Assembly (NCBI GenBank): GCA_905215395.1
Contig: CAJMQA010000090.1
Location: 1 to 11,490 of the forward strand
Source: an uncultured bacterium
GTDB taxonomy: Bacteria > Bacteroidota > Bacteroidia > Bacteroidales > Marinifilaceae
DNA length: 11,490 nucleotides
Reading direction: 5' to 3'
Made by a program: the position numbers and the translations under genes. The notes under the pieces were generated by a model, which saw only the letters and a program-made list of their open reading frames with translations, was not told the origin of the DNA and did no database searches. This document shows, in pieces, positions 1 through 6,462 of the stretch. Positions within the stretch are counted from its first letter, which is position 1; the number at the start of each line of letters is the position of its first letter.

Positions 1-338
1 AAAGGCTTTTTCTTTTTCCCATACAAAGAGATTACCGGCAATCCGGTTTGTTTATCTTTATAGTCTCCCAGCAGTTCCCCGGCATCTGCCTCCCCCCGGA
101 ATCCATGTTCCGGACAAAATATACGGACAATATTTACCTGATGATACTGACGCAAAAAATCAACACTATGCATATATCCTTCCTCAAGCTTCACCACAGA
201 AGTCTGATTGGATACAATTCCGGCTTTCTTTCCCCTCAGCAATGAAGCATAAGCTTCAAAATTTTCTATACCCGGAGATACGGCAAAACCTTTACAAAAA
301 AGAAATACTAAAACAAACCAACAAGCAACACCTTTCAT
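1..338 (-). CDS. namZ: Exo-beta-N-acetylmuramidase NamZ family (DUF1343/GH171), 5' part only
   Basis: The minus strand is open from an ATG at 338 to the window edge, giving 112 codons; the C-terminal part lies outside. The N-terminus is a signal peptide: one Lys, a hydrophobic stretch at residues 4-19, and likely cleavage near GFA-VS. The mature start fits DUF1343: 'GKKAGIVSNQTS' (36-47), 'CPEHGFRGEADAG' (75-87) and 'TGLPVISLYG' (98-107). Characterised family members are exo-acting N-acetylmuramidases that release MurNAc from the non-reducing end of peptidoglycan fragments, so a periplasmic cell-wall recycling or scavenging role is inferred. An in-frame stop lies just upstream of the ATG (an upstream ATG-AAT-TAG), and AGGATAA precedes it, which fixes the start. 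It lies 78 nt downstream of the DUF4837 gene, and I see no clear promoter in the gap, so read-through past the hairpin is possible. Confidence 0.88.
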   Translation of the reverse strand, partial: MKGVACWFVLVFLFCKGFAVSPGIENFEAYASLLRGKKAGIVSNQTSVVKLEEGYMHSVDFLRQYHQVNIVRIFCPEHGFRGEADAGELLGDYKDKQTGLPVISLYGKKKKP

Positions 339-362
339 TTTATCCTAATTCATAGCTATGTA

Positions 363-397
363 CAGGGAGGTGTCTCTAAGCCTAAAACACCTCCCTG
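363..397 (-). terminator. Intergenic hairpin, possible terminator or processing site
   Basis: A perfect 11-bp inverted repeat (CAGGGAGGTGT at 363-373, ACACCTCCCTG at 387-397) encloses a 13-nt loop. It lies 20 nt past the DUF4837 stop and about 25 nt before the namZ start. It is G+C-rich in an AT-rich gap, so it should fold stably in RNA from either strand. No U-tract follows on the minus strand, so it is not a textbook intrinsic terminator. It could instead be an attenuator or a processing or stability element between the envelope operon and namZ. Confidence 0.5.
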
Positions 398-416
398 AAT
401 ACCATTATATCATTAT

Positions 417-1439
417 TTATTTTTTCCCTTCCTCTTCAGATAAGTCGATACGCATGGAGTAAAGGATAGCCTCTACCTGACGCAACATATTCCGTTTTTT
501 TCCATCCGGAGCATACACATACCCCAGCATATAAATAATACGGTTGTTCTGCTGATCGAGCACCACATTCAATACAAACGGGCCTCCCATAAAGTCATTC
601 TCTGCAACCCACAATCCCTTTACCAACAAAGCATAATGTACACCCTCATAATTATAATTGGCAGCATTCATCGGGGTCTGCATATCCAAACCCATCCAGG
701 TACTATCCCGGGGTCCCGGAATATATTTTTTCAATTCCTCATTCACTTTATCCAAAACAATCTGATAATTCAGCTGACTTTCATCTTCATATTTTTCCTG
801 AAAAAATATAATTCCCCGGCTATCCACTTTCGTTTCAGCTGATATCCAGACAAAATTGTTCGTATCTTTATTCAGCACATAATCTCCCGGACAATACAAC
901 AACATGTCATACTTATTCTTGAAAAGATTGAAAATCTTGGAGCTGGCTGCTTTCTTATAAACACTGATCAGCCGATCCCGCTCAGCCTTCAGGAAGACAC
1001 TCATGATTTTTTCCTTATTGGCATCAAAAATTTTATAGAATTCCTCTACATTCGGCGCTGTAATTTTAAAAAGCTTCTGAGAACGGGCCCAGGCACTCTC
1101 ATGAAAAGTCATCGAAGCAGAATCCACCTTACCGGAAATAGAAATAATCAACACATTCCGATGTGATTTGACATTTTTATCAAAACTTGAAGGTGGCAGA
1201 TTGATCAAATCAAAAATAGGTTCAGACTGAGGCAATCCAAACTGATCCTGCTCGAAAAATTTCTTTAAAGTATCTCCCACTGGTCCATCCCATTGTTGTT
1301 TTGGCAAGATAACCATAATCTCATTTGTAGCTCCTGATACGGCAGTCTGCATTGCCCTACTGCCCCCTTTGTCCTTGCATGAGAACAGTAAACAACCGAT
1401 AATAAGCAATGCCAGCTGAATGAATACCTTTGTTTTCAT
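417..1439 (-). CDS. DUF4837 family lipoprotein
   Basis: This 340-residue protein has a lipoprotein signal peptide: Lys at positions 2 and 4, a hydrophobic core at 6-19, and lipobox LLFS-C with lipidated Cys21. The mature protein is a single DUF4837-type domain, about residue 38 to the C-terminus. Recognisable family features are an early 'TNEIMVILP' strand, a 'GLPQSEPIFDL' block near residue 68, an 'HRNVLII' strand near 93, and a C-terminal 'RQVEAILYSM' helix. The biochemical function of the family is unknown. It is the last gene of a tight envelope operon, starting 20 nt after the DUF3108 gene. C-K-D after the lipidated Cys only weakly resembles the acidic surface-export signal of Bacteroidetes lipoproteins, so the membrane face is undecided. 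The family call is from memory of the family's look, not a search. Confidence 0.85.
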   Translation of the reverse strand: MKTKVFIQLALLIIGCLLFSCKDKGGSRAMQTAVSGATNEIMVILPKQQWDGPVGDTLKKFFEQDQFGLPQSEPIFDLINLPPSSFDKNVKSHRNVLIISISGKVDSASMTFHESAWARSQKLFKITAPNVEEFYKIFDANKEKIMSVFLKAERDRLISVYKKAASSKIFNLFKNKYDMLLYCPGDYVLNKDTNNFVWISAETKVDSRGIIFFQEKYEDESQLNYQIVLDKVNEELKKYIPGPRDSTWMGLDMQTPMNAANYNYEGVHYALLVKGLWVAENDFMGGPFVLNVVLDQQNNRIIYMLGYVYAPDGKKRNMLRQVEAILYSMRIDLSEEEGKK

Positions 1440-1459
1440 TTGTTTTTAGGTTTATAGGT

Positions 1460-2236
1460 TTATTTAATCTTACTTTCTGACCAGTCAATAATACCTTTTA
1501 CTGAGCCCACCAAAATCTTTGCTTCCACCATCAAAGGAAGACGATACTGATCTTTACTCACCCAGATTTTCATATTTTCTCCTCCTTTGAATACATCACC
1601 TTCCACCAATAAAGGAGAAAACACATAACATTCCTGGCGATTCCCGGCTATTTTACTTTTATTAACTCCCAAATACCGGATATAAAGGTCATACACCTTA
1701 TCATCAATCAATATCCGGACAGGAATCAGATCATTTTTCTGATACTTGTCAAAATCCAATTCTCTTGCCATCCAGGCCACCGAAAGCATATCATACGTTT
1801 TCGGTTTCAACTTAATCGTATCTTTCCGCTTATATTTCCCAATCTTGTGAACATCGGCCAAAATCAACGAATCCCCATAATTAAATTTATAATCAAAGGT
1901 CTTGTGGTAATTTCCCTCATGAGCTTTGCGGGAAAATTCATAAGGCATAAATGTTTCAGGATCATAATGAGAAATCAAAGTATCTCTGACCGTAAAAATC
2001 CAATCCCAGGAAGGTAATGAATAACCAACAGCCTTCAATTGTTTTGCCCCGGGATACTTATCAGAATTTTTTAAAGAAAATTCTACTTTCCCTGCTTTCA
2101 CCCAGATTATACCCCAATTATAATATCCATTGTATACCAGCTCTTCTACCGGAGGGTATTTCGATTGAGAAAAAAGTAATAGCCCACTTCCCAGCAATAC
2201 TACCAATAATAAAACTCGTTTCATAAAATTTCCCAT
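1460..2236 (-). CDS. DUF3108 domain-containing exported protein
   Basis: This 258-residue protein has an N-terminal hydrophobic signal (residues 8-22) ending in LLLFSQ and no lipobox Cys, so it is probably a soluble periplasmic protein. The body fits DUF3108: an early 'LVYNGYYNWG' strand, 'FTVRDTLISHYDPETFMPYEF' around residues 81-101, and near the end 'MKIWVSKDQYRLPLMVEAK', with W225 as the conserved Trp, followed by 'GSVKGIID'. The fold is expected to be mostly beta; no catalytic function is established. It lies 3 nt after the Ig-like lipoprotein gene and 20 nt before DUF4837, so the three are surely co-transcribed. The longest start is listed. The in-frame ATG at 2224 (Met5, MKRVLL) has GGGAAA just upstream and gives a more typical signal peptide, so it may be the true start. 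Confidence 0.85.
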   Translation of the reverse strand: MGNFMKRVLLLVVLLGSGLLLFSQSKYPPVEELVYNGYYNWGIIWVKAGKVEFSLKNSDKYPGAKQLKAVGYSLPSWDWIFTVRDTLISHYDPETFMPYEFSRKAHEGNYHKTFDYKFNYGDSLILADVHKIGKYKRKDTIKLKPKTYDMLSVAWMARELDFDKYQKNDLIPVRILIDDKVYDLYIRYLGVNKSKIAGNRQECYVFSPLLVEGDVFKGGENMKIWVSKDQYRLPLMVEAKILVGSVKGIIDWSESKIK

Positions 2237-2239
2237 TTA

Positions 2240-4111
2240 TCACTTTTTTCCATTATACGTATTCAACAAATTAAATTCTTGTTCAATATCGAAATTTTGT
2301 TTCACCGGAATTTCAGCAGGCAAATAAATGATCTCTTCCGGTTGCTGATTTTTGAGATATAAGCCGGTATCCCACACTCCATTACCATTAGTATCCAATA
2401 TAGCCCTGAATTTATATTTTCCTTCCGGTATCAGAGGAAATTCTACCTCTCCATCTTTATCAACGATTTTTTCCTGAACAATAGTGAACTTTCGTTTCCC
2501 ATTTTCAGACTTGCTGTTATCAGATTTAAACAATTGCAGGATAACACTCCCGGAAACACCCTTCACCGTCAGTATAATCTTGCCATATTGTTCTTCTGTA
2601 CGTACTTTAAACTTTTTCGACAAAGTATTATTGTGATGCCCATATAAATCATATACTGCAGCAGAATCCAGTGTCAATTGGTACTCTTGTCCGGGTTTCC
2701 AATCCGCATCCACATATATTCTTCTGATTTTCAGGCTATCTTCCTGAATTTTAAATGGGACTGGCTGATAAAGAGTATCTACTTTCTCCATCAATCGCAA
2801 ACTGTCCAAACCGCTTTTGTCAATGGGACGATTGAATTCAAGCCAGAGACGTGCCCCCAGATCCATATCATTCCCAACACTGAGCTTTACTTCCAGAAAC
2901 TCAATAGCCGGAACTTTTTTCTCGTCTTTCTTTTTACCTTTTGCCTCTGTTTTTTTCTTATCCCGAAAGGTATAACGGGAAGTATCTGCATGCATTACCC
3001 TTTGCCCGGTACTATCTGTACGCAAATAATTCAAAATCACATTCAGCGTATCCCGTTTATAAACTGTAGAATCTTTTATCCACAAAGTAATAGTATCATT
3101 TCCGGCGGTATGTTCCTTCAGATACCAATCTTTCGGCATAGGTTCCGTGGCTAAAGTATCCCATAAACGGGCTTCAAAATCATTCCGTCCGGGAATACTA
3201 AACACAAAATCCAGTTGCACCCGGTCTTTGCGGTCATCATCCACCATATACAATTGTGTCAGAGTCTCCTGAAACAAACGTAAATACAGATTATTCGGTC
3301 CAAACATCAGATAATCCGAAGTCACAATACTGTCCGAAGTAATGGTATCCCCTTCAAAGATACGTTCAATGACCTTGAATGTATCCGTTCTGACCCAAGG
3401 CATGACAACAGGCCGCACCAAAGTATCCAGGAATGCAAACATTTCAGACTCCGGAGTATACTTATAATCGCGACTATTATCTTCAACTGCAATGACACGA
3501 TATAAAGTATCTTTCAGATTGGTCAGACGAAAAAATCCGGAACTATCGGTACGGGCCACATAATCGGGCATTTCCAACAAAGGGATAGAATCCGCTAAAT
3601 TGGAATACAGTTCCACATAAACATTCAGCATAGGCTCCCCGGACTCGGCATTCACAACATTCCCACTCAACTCCAGGGTATCAATATTATTACCCGTAGA
3701 AAGTACATACCGGTAAAAACCCAGAGGATTACTCTCATTGTTATCTACAATAGCATCAGCAAAATCCAGACTATAAGTCGTATTGTGCCTCAGGGAATCA
3801 GAAAATTCCACCTGAATATATTTCCCTTTCAAACGAACTTTCGGTTTTTTCTTCTGAGGTGGGGAAATAACAAATTTCTGATCTATTTCCTTCAGTTGCA
3901 CAAATTCATCGAAATAGATATTGATTCTCTTCTTATCAAAATTCATACTGTAAGAAACCGGAACCTCTGCAATTACCACAGGCGGAGTCGAATCTTTCGG
4001 CCCTCCTTCCGGATAACCTCTGTTTGCACAGGCATAAACCATAAGGGCAACCATAATAGCTCCCAACCAATCCCATCGAAAAGACATTGCTTTATTCGTT
4101 TCCATTCCCAT
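2240..4111 (-). CDS. Ig-like (Big_5/SbsA-type) domain lipoprotein
   Basis: This 623-residue protein has a long N-region (MGMETNKAMSFRWDW), a hydrophobic stretch at 16-27 and lipobox VYA-C with Cys28. The sequence after it (GYPEGGPKDSTPP, 32-44) is typical of a widespread Bacteroidetes lipoprotein family. A first Ig-like domain covers about 42-139. A carboxypeptidase-regulatory-like beta domain follows (about 146-228, 'SGNVVNAESGEPMLNVYVEL'), then a beta-rich middle, a Lys-rich linker (384-399) and a second Ig-like domain (about 403-505). The C-terminal beta domain carries an EF-hand-like D-x-N-x-N-G-x-x-D loop at 573-581, a possible calcium site. Lack of acidic residues just after Cys28 argues against surface export. 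First gene of a three-gene operon; role unknown, probably structural or binding in the envelope. Starts at Met3 (4105) or Met9 (4087) are possible. Confidence 0.85.
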   Translation of the reverse strand: MGMETNKAMSFRWDWLGAIMVALMVYACANRGYPEGGPKDSTPPVVIAEVPVSYSMNFDKKRINIYFDEFVQLKEIDQKFVISPPQKKKPKVRLKGKYIQVEFSDSLRHNTTYSLDFADAIVDNNESNPLGFYRYVLSTGNNIDTLELSGNVVNAESGEPMLNVYVELYSNLADSIPLLEMPDYVARTDSSGFFRLTNLKDTLYRVIAVEDNSRDYKYTPESEMFAFLDTLVRPVVMPWVRTDTFKVIERIFEGDTITSDSIVTSDYLMFGPNNLYLRLFQETLTQLYMVDDDRKDRVQLDFVFSIPGRNDFEARLWDTLATEPMPKDWYLKEHTAGNDTITLWIKDSTVYKRDTLNVILNYLRTDSTGQRVMHADTSRYTFRDKKKTEAKGKKKDEKKVPAIEFLEVKLSVGNDMDLGARLWLEFNRPIDKSGLDSLRLMEKVDTLYQPVPFKIQEDSLKIRRIYVDADWKPGQEYQLTLDSAAVYDLYGHHNNTLSKKFKVRTEEQYGKIILTVKGVSGSVILQLFKSDNSKSENGKRKFTIVQEKIVDKDGEVEFPLIPEGKYKFRAILDTNGNGVWDTGLYLKNQQPEEIIYLPAEIPVKQNFDIEQEFNLLNTYNGKK

Positions 4112-4142
4112 TTTATTTTTAACTCAGTCCTCTGTTAATCTA

Positions 4143-4173
4143 CAAAGATAAATTATAAAGGTAAAACGGAAAA
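4143..4173 (-). promoter_or_regulatory. Predicted Bacteroidetes-type promoter for the envelope operon
   Basis: On the minus strand the gap upstream of the Ig-like lipoprotein gene carries TATCTTTG (4143-4150), an exact match to the Bacteroidetes -7 pattern TAnnTTTG. TTTT lies at 4170-4173 after a 19-nt spacer, one mismatch from the -33 TTTG. Transcription would start near 4136, about 25 nt before the ATG at 4111. It follows the ComF stop closely, so the lipoprotein operon probably has its own promoter, perhaps with some read-through from comF. Confidence 0.6.
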
Positions 4174-4197
4174 GGTTAAACGTAAAAAGTTAAAGAG
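4157..4197. repeat. Three imperfect 13-14-nt direct repeats
   Basis: Read on the plus strand, three adjacent related units cover the gap between comF and the Ig-like gene: AAAGGTAAAACGG (4157-4169), AAAAGGTTAAACGT (4170-4183) and AAAAAGTTAAAGAG (4184-4197). They share the pattern A-rich, G(G)T, (T)AAA, then a short tail. They cover the -33 element and the region upstream of the predicted promoter, so they could be protein-binding repeats, or simply AT-rich sequence drift. Confidence 0.35.
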
Positions 4198-4202
4198 TTT
4201 TT

Positions 4203-4922
4203 TTAATCCGCAGTCTGAGCCAGGCACCCTAAACTAAAACAAACATTTCCGGCTTTTGCCAGTTCCTGAAGACAGGAATTGATCGTAGCCCCGGTAGTGA
4301 TAACATCGTCCAGCAATAAAATATGCCGTCCTCTGATTTTTTCCGGATAACGCAATTCAAAAATATTCTCTACATTTTTCAAGCGGTCCCCAGCATTTTT
4401 ACCTGTTTGGGAAACATTATTCCTGACCCGGAAAACCACATCATTGCATACTTCAATTCCCAATATCTTACTTATCCCGGAAGCAATTTCATAAGCCTGA
4501 TTAAAACCACGTTTCCTTTCCCTTTTCTTATGCAAAGGTACCGGAACGATACAATCTACCTTACAAATATCTTTCATCCGTTCTCCCAGCATCTCCCCCA
4601 GAAACACACCCAATCTTTTATGTGAATGATACTTGATCAGATAAATCAGATTCTTATATTTGCTATATTTATTATAATAAAAAAGAGAATACAAAGATTG
4701 AGGACGGCAACTTTCTTCAAACCCGGTCAATATCTCTTCATAAGTCCCATAATCCCGGTCGGCGAAAGGAAAATCGGCCAGACACGCAGAACATAAATAA
4801 ATTTCTTGCTTTACCAGAGAATCACCACAGACGGCACAAATCCGGGGATACAATACTTCCATCAAAGTACCCCCGCAATCTTTGAAGAAATGAGCAATTT
4901 TATGCCACTCCGGAATAACCAT
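4203..4922 (-). CDS. comF: ComF family protein (zinc-ribbon plus phosphoribosyltransferase-like domain)
   Basis: This 239-residue cytoplasmic protein has both ComF hallmarks. Near the N-terminus two Cys pairs, C29-x2-C32 and C44-x2-C47, form the double zinc ribbon. The type I phosphoribosyltransferase fold follows, with 'VPVPLHKKRERKRGFNQA' at 126-143 and the PRPP-binding loop 'ILLLDDVITTGAT' at 201-213 (Asp205 and Asp206 as the acidic pair). Length is normal for the family. ComF homologues are needed for DNA uptake in naturally competent bacteria, where they act on incoming single-stranded DNA, yet they are also widespread in species not known to be competent; no enzyme activity is established. 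The gene starts 9 nt after the stop of the GH16-like gene, so the two are almost certainly co-transcribed. No other competence gene is in view. Confidence 0.93.
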   Translation of the reverse strand: MVIPEWHKIAHFFKDCGGTLMEVLYPRICAVCGDSLVKQEIYLCSACLADFPFADRDYGTYEEILTGFEESCRPQSLYSLFYYNKYSKYKNLIYLIKYHSHKRLGVFLGEMLGERMKDICKVDCIVPVPLHKKRERKRGFNQAYEIASGISKILGIEVCNDVVFRVRNNVSQTGKNAGDRLKNVENIFELRYPEKIRGRHILLLDDVITTGATINSCLQELAKAGNVCFSLGCLAQTAD

Positions 4923-4931
4923 GAAAAAATA

Positions 4932-6362
4932 TTACTGAATACTACTCTTATCTTTTAAACGATAAGCTTTCACCCAATCAATATCCATACGCACTGGTAA
5001 ATGTTTATCGGACGGCACTACATTACTTCCCAAAGAAAATACAATATACATAGGTATATCCGGAATATTCTCCCGTTCTTCCTTTACCACGAGGTCATTG
5101 ATCATCCACGTCATACGCTCATCGGTCCATTCCAGAGTAAAGATATAATATTCATCCCTTAAATCCAAATCCTGAACGGGTTGAATATCTTTTTTTACAG
5201 CAGACTGCCGGCTATATGCCATCCCAAGATGCACTCCATCAGACTGTCCTTTCATAATTTCGACATGAGGCAAAACAGTTTCTCCCAACATCCAGAAACA
5301 AGAAGTTGCCGCTGAACGGCTCAAACGTATTTTTGCCTCGAAACGACCATACCGTTGCCTCAGGGAAGCAGCCGTACTGATCATTGCCGAAGTATATTCA
5401 TACTTCTTTTCCCGGATCCCCAGCTTTTGATCCCAATATTTTCCAATAATAGATTCTTTCCGAAAATTCAAGCTGATGGTACTATTCCCGAAAGAAATAT
5501 TATCGGGAGTAAATAACTGTATATCTCCGCCAACCCCATAGGTATCATTCAAAAAACGCTCTCCTGCATAATATTTTGTAATCCACTTGGTTGTATCGAG
5601 ACTTCCCTGATTAAAATCATCCTCAAATACCAGCTCCCATTTCTGCATACTACAAAAATAGGGATCATTCAACAAAGCGTTATATTTCACAATATCCGGA
5701 TTTTTTTTCAGGCTTTCGAATTCACACCACAATTTATAATCATCTGTTGTTTGAAACCTGTGTTTATTCAGCAAAAATTTCCGGTTATTCTTAAAATCTT
5801 CCGATTGTATAAACGCTGTTAATTTATTGAATTCCTGCGGCAAATCGGTATCTTTCACCTCGCAATATTCCTTAAACCGCCTCATATTTTCCAATTTGAT
5901 TAAGGCTGCGATTTTTGGCTGACGGATAATTTCATGATAAGCCTTATATTCTGTCGGTTGCAATTTCTTATCAAAATCAACGGCCGATACTATTACCTTC
6001 AATTTTTGGAATTGCCGGTATTCCTCTGATTTCTTCACCCTCTCATATCCTTTCAATTCTTCAGAATCAGCAATCATCAGATAAGAATTCAGCTTATGCA
6101 AACGCAACAAAGCTTTGTATTGTTTCTCCGCCTTATAATATTCACTCTCCTTATAGGTTAATTGCTCAATTTCTTTTTTTCTCTTTTTGAAAGAAGGGTC
6201 GTTCACATAAGCTTCCAACTCCCGGTATCTCTTCAATTCACTACTCTTTGTAACCTTCAGAAACAACTCTTCATTTTCCCGGAATACTGCCCGGAATGTT
6301 TCTGCTTCATGGGTTGTACGAAGTATTTTATGCCTTGAAAATAAAAATGAAAATAATCCCAT
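4932..6362 (-). CDS. GH16-fold (concanavalin A-like) protein with N-terminal helical repeats; catalytic residues apparently lost
   Basis: This 476-residue protein has no convincing signal peptide (MGLFSFLFSRHKILR) and is probably cytoplasmic. Residues 1-240 are charged and helical with degenerate repeats. Residues 242-469 form a complete GH16-like domain: 'WELVFEDDFNQGSLDTTKW' (242-260), 'YGRFEAKIRL' (338-347), 'SCFWMLG' (354-360), 'YIFTLEWTDERMTWMINDLVV' (406-426) and terminal 'DIDWVKAYR'. The active-site strand, normally E-x-D-x-x-E, reads H366-V-E368-I-M-K371, so nucleophile and acid/base Glu both appear replaced. Family knowledge says such a protein should not hydrolyse beta-glucans by the normal mechanism; a binding or structural role is inferred. 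Automatic annotation would probably call it a family 16 glycosyl hydrolase. It has a strong predicted promoter and is followed by comF after 9 nt. Start ATG at 6362 is the only sensible one. Confidence 0.85.
   Translation of the reverse strand: MGLFSFLFSRHKILRTTHEAETFRAVFRENEELFLKVTKSSELKRYRELEAYVNDPSFKKRKKEIEQLTYKESEYYKAEKQYKALLRLHKLNSYLMIADSEELKGYERVKKSEEYRQFQKLKVIVSAVDFDKKLQPTEYKAYHEIIRQPKIAALIKLENMRRFKEYCEVKDTDLPQEFNKLTAFIQSEDFKNNRKFLLNKHRFQTTDDYKLWCEFESLKKNPDIVKYNALLNDPYFCSMQKWELVFEDDFNQGSLDTTKWITKYYAGERFLNDTYGVGGDIQLFTPDNISFGNSTISLNFRKESIIGKYWDQKLGIREKKYEYTSAMISTAASLRQRYGRFEAKIRLSRSAATSCFWMLGETVLPHVEIMKGQSDGVHLGMAYSRQSAVKKDIQPVQDLDLRDEYYIFTLEWTDERMTWMINDLVVKEERENIPDIPMYIVFSLGSNVVPSDKHLPVRMDIDWVKAYRLKDKSSIQ
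5655..6245 (-). repeat. Region encoding degenerate ~30-39-residue helical repeats
   Basis: Residues 40-236 of the GH16-like protein contain six units that begin with a shared pattern: [S/T/Q/D]-[E/D]-[L/Y/F]-x-x-[Y/L/W]-x-x-[L/I/F/K]. Unit starts are near residues 41 (SELKRYRELE), 73 (SEYYKAEKQY), 101 (EELKGYERVK), 137 (TEYKAYHEII), 176 (QEFNKLTAFI) and 207 (DDYKLWCEFE), with a possible seventh near 223 (DIVKYNALLN). Spacing for the first six is about 30-39 residues. Several units end in an S/D-x-x-F turn (NDPSF, SEDF, NDPYF). I do not recognise this as a named repeat family; helices are inferred from composition. Confidence 0.5.
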
Positions 6363-6370
6363 AAAAATTA

Positions 6371-6383
6371 GTTATCTGATAAC
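6371..6383. promoter_or_regulatory. 13-nt palindrome in the 5' leader of the GH16-like gene
   Basis: GTTATC-T-GATAAC is a perfect 6-bp inverted repeat around one base, ending 8 nt upstream of the ATG at 6362. It lies downstream of the predicted transcription start. It could be a regulator half-site pair or a small hairpin near the ribosome-binding region. An (AC)6 tract (6382-6393, plus strand) adjoins it. No classical Shine-Dalgarno is visible before the ATG. Confidence 0.4.
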
Positions 6384-6405
6384 ACACACACACCACATCA
6401 AGAAA

Positions 6406-6436
6406 CAAAGTTAATGGAAATATTTTAATGTGCAAA
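6406..6436 (-). promoter_or_regulatory. Consensus Bacteroidetes promoter for the GH16-like/comF operon
   Basis: On the minus strand, TTTG (6433-6436), a 19-nt spacer and TAACTTTG (6406-6413) match the known Bacteroidetes primary sigma factor pattern TTTG-N19-21-TAnnTTTG at every defined base. Transcription should start near 6399, giving a leader of about 37 nt. This is the best promoter in the window and separates the GH16-like/comF unit from the upstream permease/TonB-like unit. Confidence 0.75.
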
Positions 6437-6448
6437 CTTGTTAACAAG
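6437..6448. promoter_or_regulatory. 12-bp perfect palindrome abutting the -33 box
   Basis: CTTGTTAACAAG is a perfect palindrome lying immediately upstream of the -33 TTTG of the GH16-like promoter and 14 nt past the TonB-like stop. With no loop and no U-tract it is unlikely to be a terminator. Its position suits an activator or repressor site, but no regulator is encoded nearby, and a 12-bp AT-rich palindrome can arise by chance. Confidence 0.35.
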
Positions 6449-6462
6449 CTTCATTTTCAGAT

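Noticed and set aside
48..245. 65-codon plus-strand open frame at the left edge
   Set aside because: It is the shadow of the NamZ gene on the minus strand, which has a signal peptide and DUF1343 motifs.
2678..3154. 158-codon plus-strand open frame
   Set aside because: It lies fully antisense to the Ig-like lipoprotein gene, has no recognisable domain, and reads like reverse-complement translation (Ile/Phe/Cys-rich).
3785..4138. 117-codon plus-strand open frame
   Set aside because: Antisense to the start of the Ig-like lipoprotein gene and its promoter, with no family features.
4323..4625. 100-codon plus-strand open frame
   Set aside because: Antisense to the phosphoribosyltransferase domain of comF, which has clear motifs on the other strand.
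6437..6448. Palindrome as terminator of the permease/TonB-like operon
   Set aside because: A loopless 12-bp palindrome with no U-tract is a poor terminator; a binding site abutting the -33 box fits better.
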